This document shows positions 54,442 through 62,011 of a stretch of DNA of 64,000 bases, piece by piece. Below the pieces are notes generated by a model that was not told where the DNA came from, did not search any database, and saw only the letters and a list, made by a program, of their open reading frames with translations. The position numbers and the translations under genes were made by a program. Numbering within the stretch: the stretch's first letter is position 1; the number at the start of each line of letters is the position of its first letter. Source of the DNA: Paludibacteraceae bacterium (GTDB taxonomy: Bacteria; Bacteroidota; Bacteroidia; Bacteroidales; Paludibacteraceae); NCBI GenBank assembly GCA_017448345.1, contig JAFSLP010000075.1, positions 33,265 to 97,264 on the forward strand. Direction: 5' to 3'.

Positions 54442-55304
54442 GACGTCTGCTGCACATATTCATCTGGCTTGGTATGGCGCTTCCCTTCCTCTCCGCGAGG
54501 GCGGGGGAGTCGCTCACCGTCCTCACATGGAACACCGGGCGGATGGGGCAGTATGCCAAGCCGGAGAAGAACGAAGTGCTGCAGTATCTGCTCTCGCAGA
54601 ACGCGGACATCATCTGTCTGCAGGAGGTGGACGTCTATAAGGATGCGCGTTTCCTCACCCTGCCGGAACTCAAAGCGGCGCTCTCGCGCAAATACCCCTA
54701 TTCGTATATTGATTTTGCCGTGTATAACAGCCGCCACCAGTTCGGCACGATGGTCTGGTCCAGATATCCGCTGGTCAACAAACAGAGCATCCATTACGAG
54801 ACGCGTGCCAACCTCTCCAACCGCTGCGATGTGGTCATCGGAGCGGACACGGTGCGGCTTTTCAATAATCATCTGGAGTCCTATAGCTTCACGCCTGCGG
54901 ATTTGGCGGACGTGGACAGCCTGCATAACTACAAAGGACTGGTCTCCACTCTCCGGCACCTGAAAACCAAATGGCAGCGCGCCGTGCCGCTGCGCAACAA
55001 ACAGGCGCAGATAGTGCGCACGGAGATTGATGCCAGTCCTCATCCCGTCATTGTGGTGGGGGATTTCAACTCTGTCGAATGGAGTATGGCGTACTGGACC
55101 CTGAGCAGCGGGCTGTACGACGCATGGCGCGAGACGCACCATTTCTGGGAATGGGGCGCTACGTGTGAGCACAGGGGGATAGGGCTCAGGATAGATTATA
55201 TCCTCTCTTCAAACACGCTGGTTCCTGTGGCATGTTCTGTGCCTGAGACCACCGGCTCCGACCATCGTCCTGTCGTAGCCGTTCTCCGTATCAAGAAAGA
55301 TTGA
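54438..55304 (+). CDS. Exported endonuclease/exonuclease/phosphatase-fold protein (288 aa)
   Basis: Signal peptide MRRLLHIFIWLGMALPFLSA, then the complete fold: TWNTGRMGQYA (Asn 32), CLQEVDVYKD (metal Glu 63), VVGDFNSVEWSMAYW, RIDYILSSN and the catalytic TGSDHRPVVAVL near the end. Substrates in the family range from DNA to phospholipids and inositol phosphates, so the target is open. The ATGA overlap with porX indicates coupled translation. The rhomboid gene converges 19 bp after the stop. Confidence 0.85.
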   Translation: MRRLLHIFIWLGMALPFLSARAGESLTVLTWNTGRMGQYAKPEKNEVLQYLLSQNADIICLQEVDVYKDARFLTLPELKAALSRKYPYSYIDFAVYNSRHQFGTMVWSRYPLVNKQSIHYETRANLSNRCDVVIGADTVRLFNNHLESYSFTPADLADVDSLHNYKGLVSTLRHLKTKWQRAVPLRNKQAQIVRTEIDASPHPVIVVGDFNSVEWSMAYWTLSSGLYDAWRETHHFWEWGATCEHRGIGLRIDYILSSNTLVPVACSVPETTGSDHRPVVAVLRIKKD

Positions 55305-55323
55305 GAACCTCTGCCCTCGGCGG

Positions 55324-56091
55324 TTATACCCGCTTGTGGTAGTGGTAGTTGTCAAAACGGCTGTCGCTGTCCGTGCTGTCAAGGCGCGAACGCCCTCCGA
55401 AACGGCTCTTGAGAGACCGCCATAACTCTCCGGGCTCGCGCCAGTTCGTCTTTTTCCAATACAGTATCAGCAGCCATCCGAAGAGCATACCGCCCAGATG
55501 GGCGAAATGCGCTACGTTGTCGGCGGAGAATACAGTAACAGATCCTAATCCAAAGAATAGTTCTACGATTGCATATATAAATACGAACGTACGCGCGCGT
55601 ATAGGGATTGGGAAAAATATAATATACATAGGAATATCAGGATACAACCACCCAAAAGCCAGAAGAATACCAAAAATAGCACCAGACGCACCGATGGTAT
55701 TCATATAATAGTAACTATAGTAGGCTAACTCAGTTGCATCATAGGAATTCGCCATGTGCGCAAGCATAATCGTCCATACAAGTTCCTGTATAACACCCGC
55801 ACCCAATCCGCAAATAATATAGTATAGAGAGAAGCGTCGTTCTCCCCATTCTTCTTCAATCATCGGACCAAACATGCATAGCGCAAACATGTTGAAGAAA
55901 AAATGAGCGAAGTTCGCGTGCAGGAACATGTAGGTGAACGGCTGCCACCAATGAAACGACTGGGCGGACACATAATGCAGACCGCCGATACTGTTCAAAT
56001 CTATGCCACCACGTCTAAGAAAGGCGGTTAGCAATAAGATGATAAAGTTGGCAATAAGGAGCCAACGAGTAACTGGAGTTAATTTTCGCAT
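55324..56091 (-). CDS. Rhomboid-family intramembrane serine protease (255 aa)
   Basis: Six or more TM segments with the rhomboid features: PFTYMFLHANFAHFFFNMFA (His/Asn of the oxyanion region), GASGAIFGILLAFG with the catalytic Ser, and AHLGGMLFGWL with the catalytic His. It cleaves membrane proteins within the bilayer; targets are unknown. ATG 56091 is chosen because a longer reading has no homology, and the promoter box at 56100-56107 lies just upstream. Roughly 55530-55850 is clearly more AT-rich than the flanks. The C-terminus is polar (RLDSTDSDSRFDNYHYHKRV). Confidence 0.9.
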   Translation of the reverse strand: MRKLTPVTRWLLIANFIILLLTAFLRRGGIDLNSIGGLHYVSAQSFHWWQPFTYMFLHANFAHFFFNMFALCMFGPMIEEEWGERRFSLYYIICGLGAGVIQELVWTIMLAHMANSYDATELAYYSYYYMNTIGASGAIFGILLAFGWLYPDIPMYIIFFPIPIRARTFVFIYAIVELFFGLGSVTVFSADNVAHFAHLGGMLFGWLLILYWKKTNWREPGELWRSLKSRFGGRSRLDSTDSDSRFDNYHYHKRV

Positions 56092-56099
56092 AACGGGTA

Positions 56100-56107
56100 C
56101 AAAGATA
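56100..56107 (-). promoter_or_regulatory. -7 box of the rhomboid gene
   Basis: Minus strand TATCTTTG, 8 bp before ATG 56091, which would give a very short or leaderless mRNA. The -33 region has only TTGTG. Confidence 0.5.
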
Positions 56108-56199
56108 CTGCTTTTTACGCAAATATCACACAAGAAATGCACCAAAAAGGCGAAAAAACAGCTTTTTTTTAAAAAAAGTGAATTTTTTTGCTCAAAATA

Positions 56200-56230
56200 T
56201 TTGGTATATAAAGAAAAAGTTGTAAATTTG
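56200..56230 (+). promoter_or_regulatory. Promoter of the HU gene
   Basis: TTTG (56200-56203), 19 bp, TAAATTTG (56223-56230). The leader is about 95 nt. Confidence 0.8.
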
Positions 56231-56330
56231 CAAGCGGTTTTCGTTCTGAATGGCGGAAACTCCGGTAGGAAGGACAAATACGACCCCCATAATTAACATT
56301 ATTAATCAATAAATTTTAAAATTTTAGATT

Positions 56331-56594
56331 ATGAACAAGATTGGACTTATTGATGCCGTAGCAGCTAAGGCTGAGGTATCGAAAGCATTGGCAGGCAAAG
56401 TTATCGACGCAGCTCTTGAGGCAGCAGTTGAGGCAGTTAAGAACGGTGAGAGCGTACAGCTCGTTGGCTATCTCGCACTCGCTCCTGTTCAGAAACCCGC
56501 CCGTAAGGCTAAAAACCCGCGTACCGGTGCCGTAGTTGAGGTTCCGGCTAAGAAGGTTGTTAAAGCTAAACTCGGTGCAAAATTTGCTCTCTGA
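56331..56594 (+). CDS. hup: HU-family DNA-binding protein (87 aa)
   Basis: A histone-like nucleoid protein. The start MNKIGLIDAVAAKAEVSKAL and the C-terminal KNPRTGAVVEVPAKKVVKAK are typical for HU; length is near the usual 90. The central GFGTF motif is replaced by GYLALA, as in some Bacteroidota paralogues. It is a single-gene unit with its own promoter and terminator. Confidence 0.92.
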   Translation: MNKIGLIDAVAAKAEVSKALAGKVIDAALEAAVEAVKNGESVQLVGYLALAPVQKPARKAKNPRTGAVVEVPAKKVVKAKLGAKFAL

Positions 56595-56614
56595 TTTAGT
56601 AAATGCAGCTTAGC

Positions 56615-56650
56615 AAACGAGTTGCCCGTTTAGCAGGGCAACTCGTTTTG
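56615..56650 (+). terminator. Rho-independent terminator after HU
   Basis: AAACGAGTTGCCC / GGGCAACTCGTTT, a perfect 13-bp stem with loop GTTTAGCA, followed by T-rich sequence. Confidence 0.9.
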
Positions 56651-56671
56651 CGTCTGTTTATTTTAAGGATT

Positions 56672-56712
56672 TAGGTACTTTGTACACGGTACATCGTCCC
56701 TTTGTACATTAC
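56672..56712. repeat. TACAAAG-type words before adk
   Basis: GGTACTTTGTACACGGTACATCG and further TTTGTAC/ATTACAT words match the 44.8 kb heptamer family. They fill the space between the HU terminator and the adk start. Confidence 0.55.
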
Positions 56713-56715
56713 ATT

Positions 56716-57282
56716 ATGCTGAATATTATTTTATGTGGTGCGCCCGGTAGCGGCAAAGGCACCCAATCCGGGTTTATCGTCGAGAAATACGGGCTGCAGC
56801 ACCTCTCTACGGGGGATGTGTTGCGTGCGGAGATTGCCTCCGGCAGTGAGCTCGGGAAGAAGATTGACGACCTCATTTCAAAAGGTAATCTCGTCCCCGA
56901 TGATCTCATGTACGGCGTGATAGAGAACTATATAGCCTCTCTTCCCGCTGATTGCAAAGGTACTATCTTTGACGGCTATCCCCGTACGGTGGCGCAGGCT
57001 GAGGCGCTTACTTCCCTCCTTGCCAAATACCATATGGACGCCATCATGATTGACCTCTTGGTGGACGAACAGCTGCTCATCCAGCGTCTTATCGAACGCG
57101 GCAAAGTGAGCGGACGCGCTGATGACAACCTCAACACTATCCGTCACCGCATCGCCGTCTATCACAACCAGACGGAGCCTATCGCCCATTATTACCTCCA
57201 TCATGGCAACTACTGCCCTGTCAACGGAAACCATTCCGTAGAGGATGTGTTCCTGCAGATTGAGCGTATCTTGGATAAATGA
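56716..57282 (+). CDS. adk: Adenylate kinase, short form (188 aa)
   Basis: Catalyses AMP + ATP = 2 ADP. P-loop GAPGSGKGTQ (8-17), AMP-binding STGDVLRAEI, GNLVPDDLM, FDGYPRTVAQAE, and the lid region RGKVSGRADDN without the long zinc-type lid insertion, as in other Bacteroidales. ATG 56716 fits the family start MLNIILCG. The stop is followed directly by AAATGACC repeats that run into obg. Confidence 0.95.
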   Translation: MLNIILCGAPGSGKGTQSGFIVEKYGLQHLSTGDVLRAEIASGSELGKKIDDLISKGNLVPDDLMYGVIENYIASLPADCKGTIFDGYPRTVAQAEALTSLLAKYHMDAIMIDLLVDEQLLIQRLIERGKVSGRADDNLNTIRHRIAVYHNQTEPIAHYYLHHGNYCPVNGNHSVEDVFLQIERILDK

Positions 57283-57320
57283 CCAAATGGTAAATGATTA
57301 AATAGTAAATGCTCATGACC
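57275..57320. repeat. AAATGACC repeat spanning the adk-obg junction
   Basis: Units AAATGAC, CAAATGG, TAAATGA, TAGTAAATGC. They provide the adk stop codon (TGA) and the obg start codons. Confidence 0.8.
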
Positions 57321-58526
57321 AATTTTATCGACTACGTGAAGATATACTGCCGCTCAGGCAAGGGCGGAGCCGGGTGTATGCACCTCCATCGTGCCAAATA
57401 TCTGCCCAAAGGCGGACCGGACGGCGGCGACGGCGGTAAGGGCGGGTCGGTAATCCTGCATGGAAACAGGAACCTCTGGACCCTCCTGCACCTCAAGTAC
57501 CAGAAACATATCATGGCTACTGACGGAGGCAGAGGCGGTCAGAGTCGTTCCTTCGGCAAAGACGGCGAGGACAAGATTATCGAAGTGCCTTGCGGCACAG
57601 TCGTCTATGACGGGGAGACGGGGGAATTTATCTGCGAGGTGAAGGAGCATGACGAGCGCGTGGTGCTCCTCAAAGGCGGTCGCGGAGGACTGGGGAACTG
57701 GCATTTCCGTACCGCCACCAACCAAGCGCCCCGTTATGCACAGCCCGGTGAACCGGCGCAGGAAAGGACGGTCATCATGCAACTCAAAGTATTGGCGGAC
57801 GTGGGTCTTGTCGGCTTCCCGAATGCCGGCAAGTCCACCCTGCTCAGTGTCGTCTCCGCCGCCAAACCGGAGATAGCCGATTACCCTTTCACCACACTCA
57901 CGCCCCAGTTGGGCATTGTCTCCTATCGGGACGGACGGTCGTTCTGCATGGCGGACATACCCGGTATCATCGAGGGAGCAAGCGAGGGGAAAGGACTCGG
58001 GCTCCGTTTCCTGAGACATATTGAGCGCAATGCCGTGTTGCTGTTCATGGTTCCGGCTACCAGCGAAGATATTGTCGGCGAGTACAACATCCTTCTTCGC
58101 GAACTGGAGAACTACAACCCGGAACTCCTCACCAAGGCGCGCATTCTGGCAATCTCCAAGATGGATATTGCACAACCGTCCGCTTCCCCGGATTCTTCCG
58201 CTTCTTCCGATTTCTCGGATTTCTCGGATATATCCGAAAAAATAGGAATACCCGTTCTGCCCATATCGTCCCTCACCGGCGAAGGCATTGCCGCGCTCAA
58301 AGATGCGCTGTGGGAGGAACTGAACAAGGAGCAGAACCAAGTCATCGAGATTTCCCATGCCCCGATTGACATAAATGAACCAATGCCAAATGACCAAATG
58401 GTAAATGACCAAATAAATGACCAAATGGTAAATGACCAAATGGTAAATGAAACTACCATCTACCTCAACGAGGTGGAGGAAGAGTGGGACCTTGACAAAT
58501 ACAAAGGCATCGGCTGGGACGAATAG
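57309..58526 (+). CDS. obg: GTPase Obg/CgtA with repeat-derived C-terminal extension
   Basis: A ribosome-associated GTPase. The glycine-rich Obg fold is at 3-160 (FIDYVKIYCRSGKGGAGC, GPDGGDGGKGGSVIL), then the G domain with P-loop GFPNAGKST (about 168-176), switch FTTLTPQLG, DIPGIIEG and SKMD. Within the G domain after SKMDIAQ, a Ser/Asp-rich loop (PDSSASSDFSDFSDISEK) is encoded by TCGGATTTC-type repeats. After the G domain a segment (NDQMVNDQINDQMVNDQMVN, about 360-381) is encoded by the AAATGACC repeat. Both stay in frame. ATG 57315 (MTNFIDYV) is an equally likely start. It is followed by a CLC channel gene. Confidence 0.94.
   Translation: MLMTNFIDYVKIYCRSGKGGAGCMHLHRAKYLPKGGPDGGDGGKGGSVILHGNRNLWTLLHLKYQKHIMATDGGRGGQSRSFGKDGEDKIIEVPCGTVVYDGETGEFICEVKEHDERVVLLKGGRGGLGNWHFRTATNQAPRYAQPGEPAQERTVIMQLKVLADVGLVGFPNAGKSTLLSVVSAAKPEIADYPFTTLTPQLGIVSYRDGRSFCMADIPGIIEGASEGKGLGLRFLRHIERNAVLLFMVPATSEDIVGEYNILLRELENYNPELLTKARILAISKMDIAQPSASPDSSASSDFSDFSDISEKIGIPVLPISSLTGEGIAALKDALWEELNKEQNQVIEISHAPIDINEPMPNDQMVNDQINDQMVNDQMVNETTIYLNEVEEEWDLDKYKGIGWDE
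58188..58245. repeat. TCGGATTTC-type repeat inside obg
   Basis: GATTCTTCCGCTTCTTCCG, GATTTCTCG (twice) and GATATATCCG encode a Ser/Asp-rich loop next to the SKMD nucleotide-specificity motif. Confidence 0.75.
58377..58450. repeat. AAATGACC repeat inside obg
   Basis: About ten 7- to 8-nt units in tandem (AATGCC, AAATGACC, AAATGGT ...). Composite units are 12 or 15 nt, so the frame is kept. Confidence 0.9.
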
Positions 58527-58529
58527 TAA

Positions 58530-58590
58530 GTACTATTTGGTCAAATGATTCAATGACCAAATAAATGAACAAATTGTAAATGAACAAATG
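58530..58590. repeat. AAATGACC-type repeat between obg and the CLC gene
   Basis: Units TCAAATGATT, CAATGACC, AAATAAATGAAC, AAATTGT, AAATGAAC, AAATGAG. The start codon of the CLC gene is part of the last unit. Confidence 0.8.
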
Positions 58591-60372
58591 AGAAAATTCT
58601 ATGACTTTGTCATAGACTGGCGTGAACGCCACATCAGCGAGAAGCATCTGGTGCTCCTCCTCTCTTTCTTCGTCGGGGCGCTCTCGGCGGCTGCGGCGGC
58701 ATTGCTCAAGTCGTTCATCCATCTCATCCAGTGGCTTGTCGAGGAACAGCTCATCGCCGGTGAGCGCACATGGTGGTATCTCATCACGCCGATTATCGGT
58801 ATCACACTTGCGGCGTTGTTCGTCAAATATATTGTGCGGGATGACATCTCGCATGGTATCACCAAGATTCTTTATGCCATCTCCCAGCGCAAATCTATCA
58901 TCAAGGCGCATAACATGTGGAGTTCGGTCGTCGGCTCCGGACTGACCATCGGTTTCGGTGGTTCGGTGGGTGCCGAGGCGCCTATTGTCCTCACGGGTGC
59001 GGCTATCGGCTCGAACCTTGCCAAGGCGTTCCGGCTCGACCAGAAGACGATGATGCTTATGATTGGTTGCGGTGCTGCCGGAGCCATCGGTGGTATCTTC
59101 AAAGCGCCTATCGCCGGACTCGTCTTCACGCTGGAGGTGCTGATGATGGACCTGACGATGACCTCTGTCGCGCCGCTGCTCATCTCCTCGGTCACTGCCA
59201 CCGCTATCTCATATATCCTCACCGGCACGGACCCTATGTTCCCGCTGCATAACGCCGAGCCTTTCCTTGTCCAGCGTATCCCGTGGTATCTCGTCCTCGG
59301 TGTCGTCTGCGGATTTATCAGCCTCTATTTCACACGCGGCATGAACGGTCTGGAGCGATGGTTCAAACATTCGATTAAGAACATGTGGGTGAAGCTGCTG
59401 TTAGGAGGCATGACACTGAGCGTGCTGATTTTCATTTTCCCTCCTTTGTACGGCGAGGGTTACGATGTCATCCGCCAGTTGATTAACGGTGACTGCATGT
59501 CCGCATTGGCTAACAGCCCTCTGGAGCATAACGAATGGGCGTCTCGTAACGGGTCATGGCTTCTGCTGACTTATTTCGGTTTTATCATTTTATTCAAGAT
59601 AGTCGCGAGTGTTGCGACGAACGGTGCCGGAGGCGTCGGAGGTATCTTCGCCCCCTCGCTTTTCATGGGAGCTATTACCGGTTTTCTCACTGCGCGGATA
59701 ATGAACATGACAGGCTTGAGTGTGCCGGAGGCTAACTTCGCGCTGGTCGGTATGGCGGGACTGATGTCGGGAGTCATGCACGCGCCGCTGACGGGTATCT
59801 TCCTCATTGCGGAGCTGACGGGCGGATACCATCTCTTCATGCCGCTGATGATTGTCTCTGTTATATCCTATCTGACCATCATGCTCTTCGAGCCGCACTC
59901 GCTCTACGCCATGCGTCTGGCGCAGAAAGGCGAACTGCTGACTCATAACAAGGACCGTAACGTCCTCACACTCTTGAAGATGGATAATGTGCTCGAGACG
60001 GATTTCACAACCGTCTTTCCCGATATGACGCTGGGTGAACTGGTTAAAGTGATTAGCGAGAGCCACAGAAATATCTTCCCGGTGATAGACCATAAGGGGC
60101 ATCTGAAGGGAATACTTCTCTTGGATGAAGTGCGGAATATCATGTTCCAGCCGCGTCTCTACAAGCGCTTCACCGTCGGGCAGCTGATGACCTCGCCGGC
60201 GGCGGTCCTGCCCTTTGATATGACGATGGACAAGGTGATGGAGAAGTTTGAGGACACCGGGGCGTGGAATCTGCCCGTCGTGGATCAGGACCGCCGCTAT
60301 CTGGGTTTCGTCTCAAAGTCCAAGATTTTCAATTCATACCGCCACGTGCTCGTCCATTTCAGCGACGAGTAA
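58588..60372 (+). CDS. CLC-family chloride channel/transporter with CBS domains (594 aa)
   Basis: About ten membrane helices followed by a CBS pair (about 455-590; TVFPDMTLGELVKVISESHR, QLMTSPAAVLPFDMTMDKVM). The anion-pathway motif reads GSVGAEAPIVLTG (about 125-137), keeping the gating Glu of the canonical GREGP. By eye, FTLEVLMMD aligns with FIIEEM of the E. coli antiporter, giving Val where the proton glutamate (E203) sits. Channels of the family also have a non-acidic residue there, so passive chloride conductance is possible. GGIFAPSLFMG is also present. The gene ends directly at the convergent stop of the next gene (no gap). Confidence 0.9.
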   Translation: MRKFYDFVIDWRERHISEKHLVLLLSFFVGALSAAAAALLKSFIHLIQWLVEEQLIAGERTWWYLITPIIGITLAALFVKYIVRDDISHGITKILYAISQRKSIIKAHNMWSSVVGSGLTIGFGGSVGAEAPIVLTGAAIGSNLAKAFRLDQKTMMLMIGCGAAGAIGGIFKAPIAGLVFTLEVLMMDLTMTSVAPLLISSVTATAISYILTGTDPMFPLHNAEPFLVQRIPWYLVLGVVCGFISLYFTRGMNGLERWFKHSIKNMWVKLLLGGMTLSVLIFIFPPLYGEGYDVIRQLINGDCMSALANSPLEHNEWASRNGSWLLLTYFGFIILFKIVASVATNGAGGVGGIFAPSLFMGAITGFLTARIMNMTGLSVPEANFALVGMAGLMSGVMHAPLTGIFLIAELTGGYHLFMPLMIVSVISYLTIMLFEPHSLYAMRLAQKGELLTHNKDRNVLTLLKMDNVLETDFTTVFPDMTLGELVKVISESHRNIFPVIDHKGHLKGILLLDEVRNIMFQPRLYKRFTVGQLMTSPAAVLPFDMTMDKVMEKFEDTGAWNLPVVDQDRRYLGFVSKSKIFNSYRHVLVHFSDE

Positions 60373-61848
60373 TCACCGCATCACATACGCCCGCAGCCAT
60401 GCGTCGATGTCCTCTATCCGCTCATCCACATGCTTGCGTACTATCTGCCGCCTGTGGTAGATGGTCTGTTTCTGCACGTTGAGCACGATGGACATGTCCG
60501 TGTCGCTGGCGCCGATGATGGAGAGAATCGCGAATTGCATGTCCGACTCCGTCAGAGCGGGGTATTCGCTCCGCAGACGGCTGATGGCGCCGTCAAGCGC
60601 TTTGTCAATGGAGCGGATCAGCTCGTCCAGACTCTCTTTGTTCATCGTCAGCTGCTCGTCGCGGTAGGTCTGAAGCCATTTGGGAAACTCCACCTCCTTG
60701 CCGCGCATGCGTTGAAGCTCAATCTCGCGGGTCAGGTTCACTTTCTGCTGCAGCCGCTCTAACGCCAGTTGCAGCTGCTGGGTGTATTTCTCTTTGAGCG
60801 CCTGCAAAGCGGCGTTCTGTTCGCGCCTCCGTTGCTGCCAGTAACGCCATAACACGAAAAGCAGCATCACCACCAACACTAACAGCAGCATCAGCACGAC
60901 GGATATCTGCCGTTGCCATGACCGCTCACGCTCCGCTTCTTCCGCCAACTGCTGCTCGCGGGCGACATCATAATGCAGAGACAGCGCATATGTCCGCGCA
61001 CCGGCATCGCGCTGCAGCTCTTCTATCTTCCGGTCATACAGGTCTAACAGCACGGCGTACGCCTCCTCGGTCTTGCCCTCGCAGCGGAGCAGTTTGCTCT
61101 GCAGATAGGCGTAGCTCTGCTCGAACCAGTACGCGTAAGCCGAGTCCTGAGGATGCAGCCGTTCCAGGTAATAGGCGGCGGAGTCGGTGGCTTCTTCTGC
61201 CAGCAGCAGTTCCACTAACTCCGAATAACGGGCGTGCGCGCCGTATTCTTCTGCCAGCTTCCGGCATACGGCCATACGTTGTGCCACGCTGTCTGGATAG
61301 CATAACTGGTAGCGGTAAGCCGCAATGTCTTGTACCAACAGGTCGTTCTCTGCCTCCTGCGCATAACGCTCCGCCTTGTCAAAATACAGGAGCACGCTGT
61401 CCTGCCTGCCGCCGGTCAGCGACATCGTGCGGGCGATGTCACGGTACGCGCAAGCCAGAAATATCCGGTTGGCAGGAACTTGCTCTTCTAACATCGGAAC
61501 GGACCTGCGGTAATAACTCTGTGCTATCTCATATAGCATCTCGCTCTCCGACGAATTGCCCAGACGGAACCATGTCAGTCCTAACAGCCGGTTGCGTTTC
61601 GCGTACTCCTCATGGCTGACATCAGAAGGCTGGATGCCTAACAGTGCCTCTTCTGCCTGCTTCAGGTAATAGGTCGATTCCTCATAATGGCTGGCGTTGT
61701 TGGACGATGTGCCGGAACGGTACAGCTCTTCGCCTTCCGCTAACCGTTTTGCTCCTTCAGATGAGCCCAAATGGCAGCCGGAGAGCAAAAACGGAAGGAA
61801 AAAAAACGGGCAAAAAATGACGCGTACAACTTTACAACTCATATTCAT
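60373..61848 (-). CDS. Membrane-anchored TPR-type regulator with LuxR-like C-terminal HTH (491 aa)
   Basis: The signal peptide has a likely lipobox (LLSGC). Residues ~30-290 are helical TPR-like repeats (YYLKQAEEALLG, YYRRSVPMLEEQ, LLYFDKAERYAQ), followed by one TM helix (about 309-333; VVLMLLLVLVVMLLFVLW), a coiled coil (LKEKYTQQLQLALERLQQKV) and a C-terminal segment (about 430-480; LTESDMQFAILSIIGASDTD, VLNVQKQTIYHRRQIVRKHV) shaped like a LuxR-type HTH. A lipid anchor plus a TM helix would be odd, so the Cys may not be modified. It is divergent from the BspA-like gene at 62012 and is a candidate regulator of it. Confidence 0.75.
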   Translation of the reverse strand: MNMSCKVVRVIFCPFFFLPFLLSGCHLGSSEGAKRLAEGEELYRSGTSSNNASHYEESTYYLKQAEEALLGIQPSDVSHEEYAKRNRLLGLTWFRLGNSSESEMLYEIAQSYYRRSVPMLEEQVPANRIFLACAYRDIARTMSLTGGRQDSVLLYFDKAERYAQEAENDLLVQDIAAYRYQLCYPDSVAQRMAVCRKLAEEYGAHARYSELVELLLAEEATDSAAYYLERLHPQDSAYAYWFEQSYAYLQSKLLRCEGKTEEAYAVLLDLYDRKIEELQRDAGARTYALSLHYDVAREQQLAEEAERERSWQRQISVVLMLLLVLVVMLLFVLWRYWQQRRREQNAALQALKEKYTQQLQLALERLQQKVNLTREIELQRMRGKEVEFPKWLQTYRDEQLTMNKESLDELIRSIDKALDGAISRLRSEYPALTESDMQFAILSIIGASDTDMSIVLNVQKQTIYHRRQIVRKHVDERIEDIDAWLRAYVMR

Positions 61849-61926
61849 ACGTGTATATTTGTGTAATAATCATATTTTCAGTATGTTTTGCAAAAGCATA
61901 AAAATGCGTGTCGTACAACTGTTTAA

Positions 61927-61958
61927 TTTGCATATATCAAAAAAAAGCTGTACCTTTG
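61927..61958 (+). promoter_or_regulatory. Promoter of the 463-aa BspA-like gene
   Basis: TTTG (61927-61930), 20 bp, TACCTTTG (61951-61958). The -33 box is extended (TTTGCATATATCAAA), exactly as at 63699. The leader is about 45 nt. Confidence 0.85.
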
Positions 61959-62011
61959 CACTCGAATTTGAAAATCTATCACGGTGCAAAATTAGTATAA
62001 ATTTCTAACAT

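Noticed and set aside
56092-56277. N-terminal extension of the rhomboid protein
   Set aside because: The 62 extra codons lie over the promoter region and lack any homology; the family start is ATG 56091.
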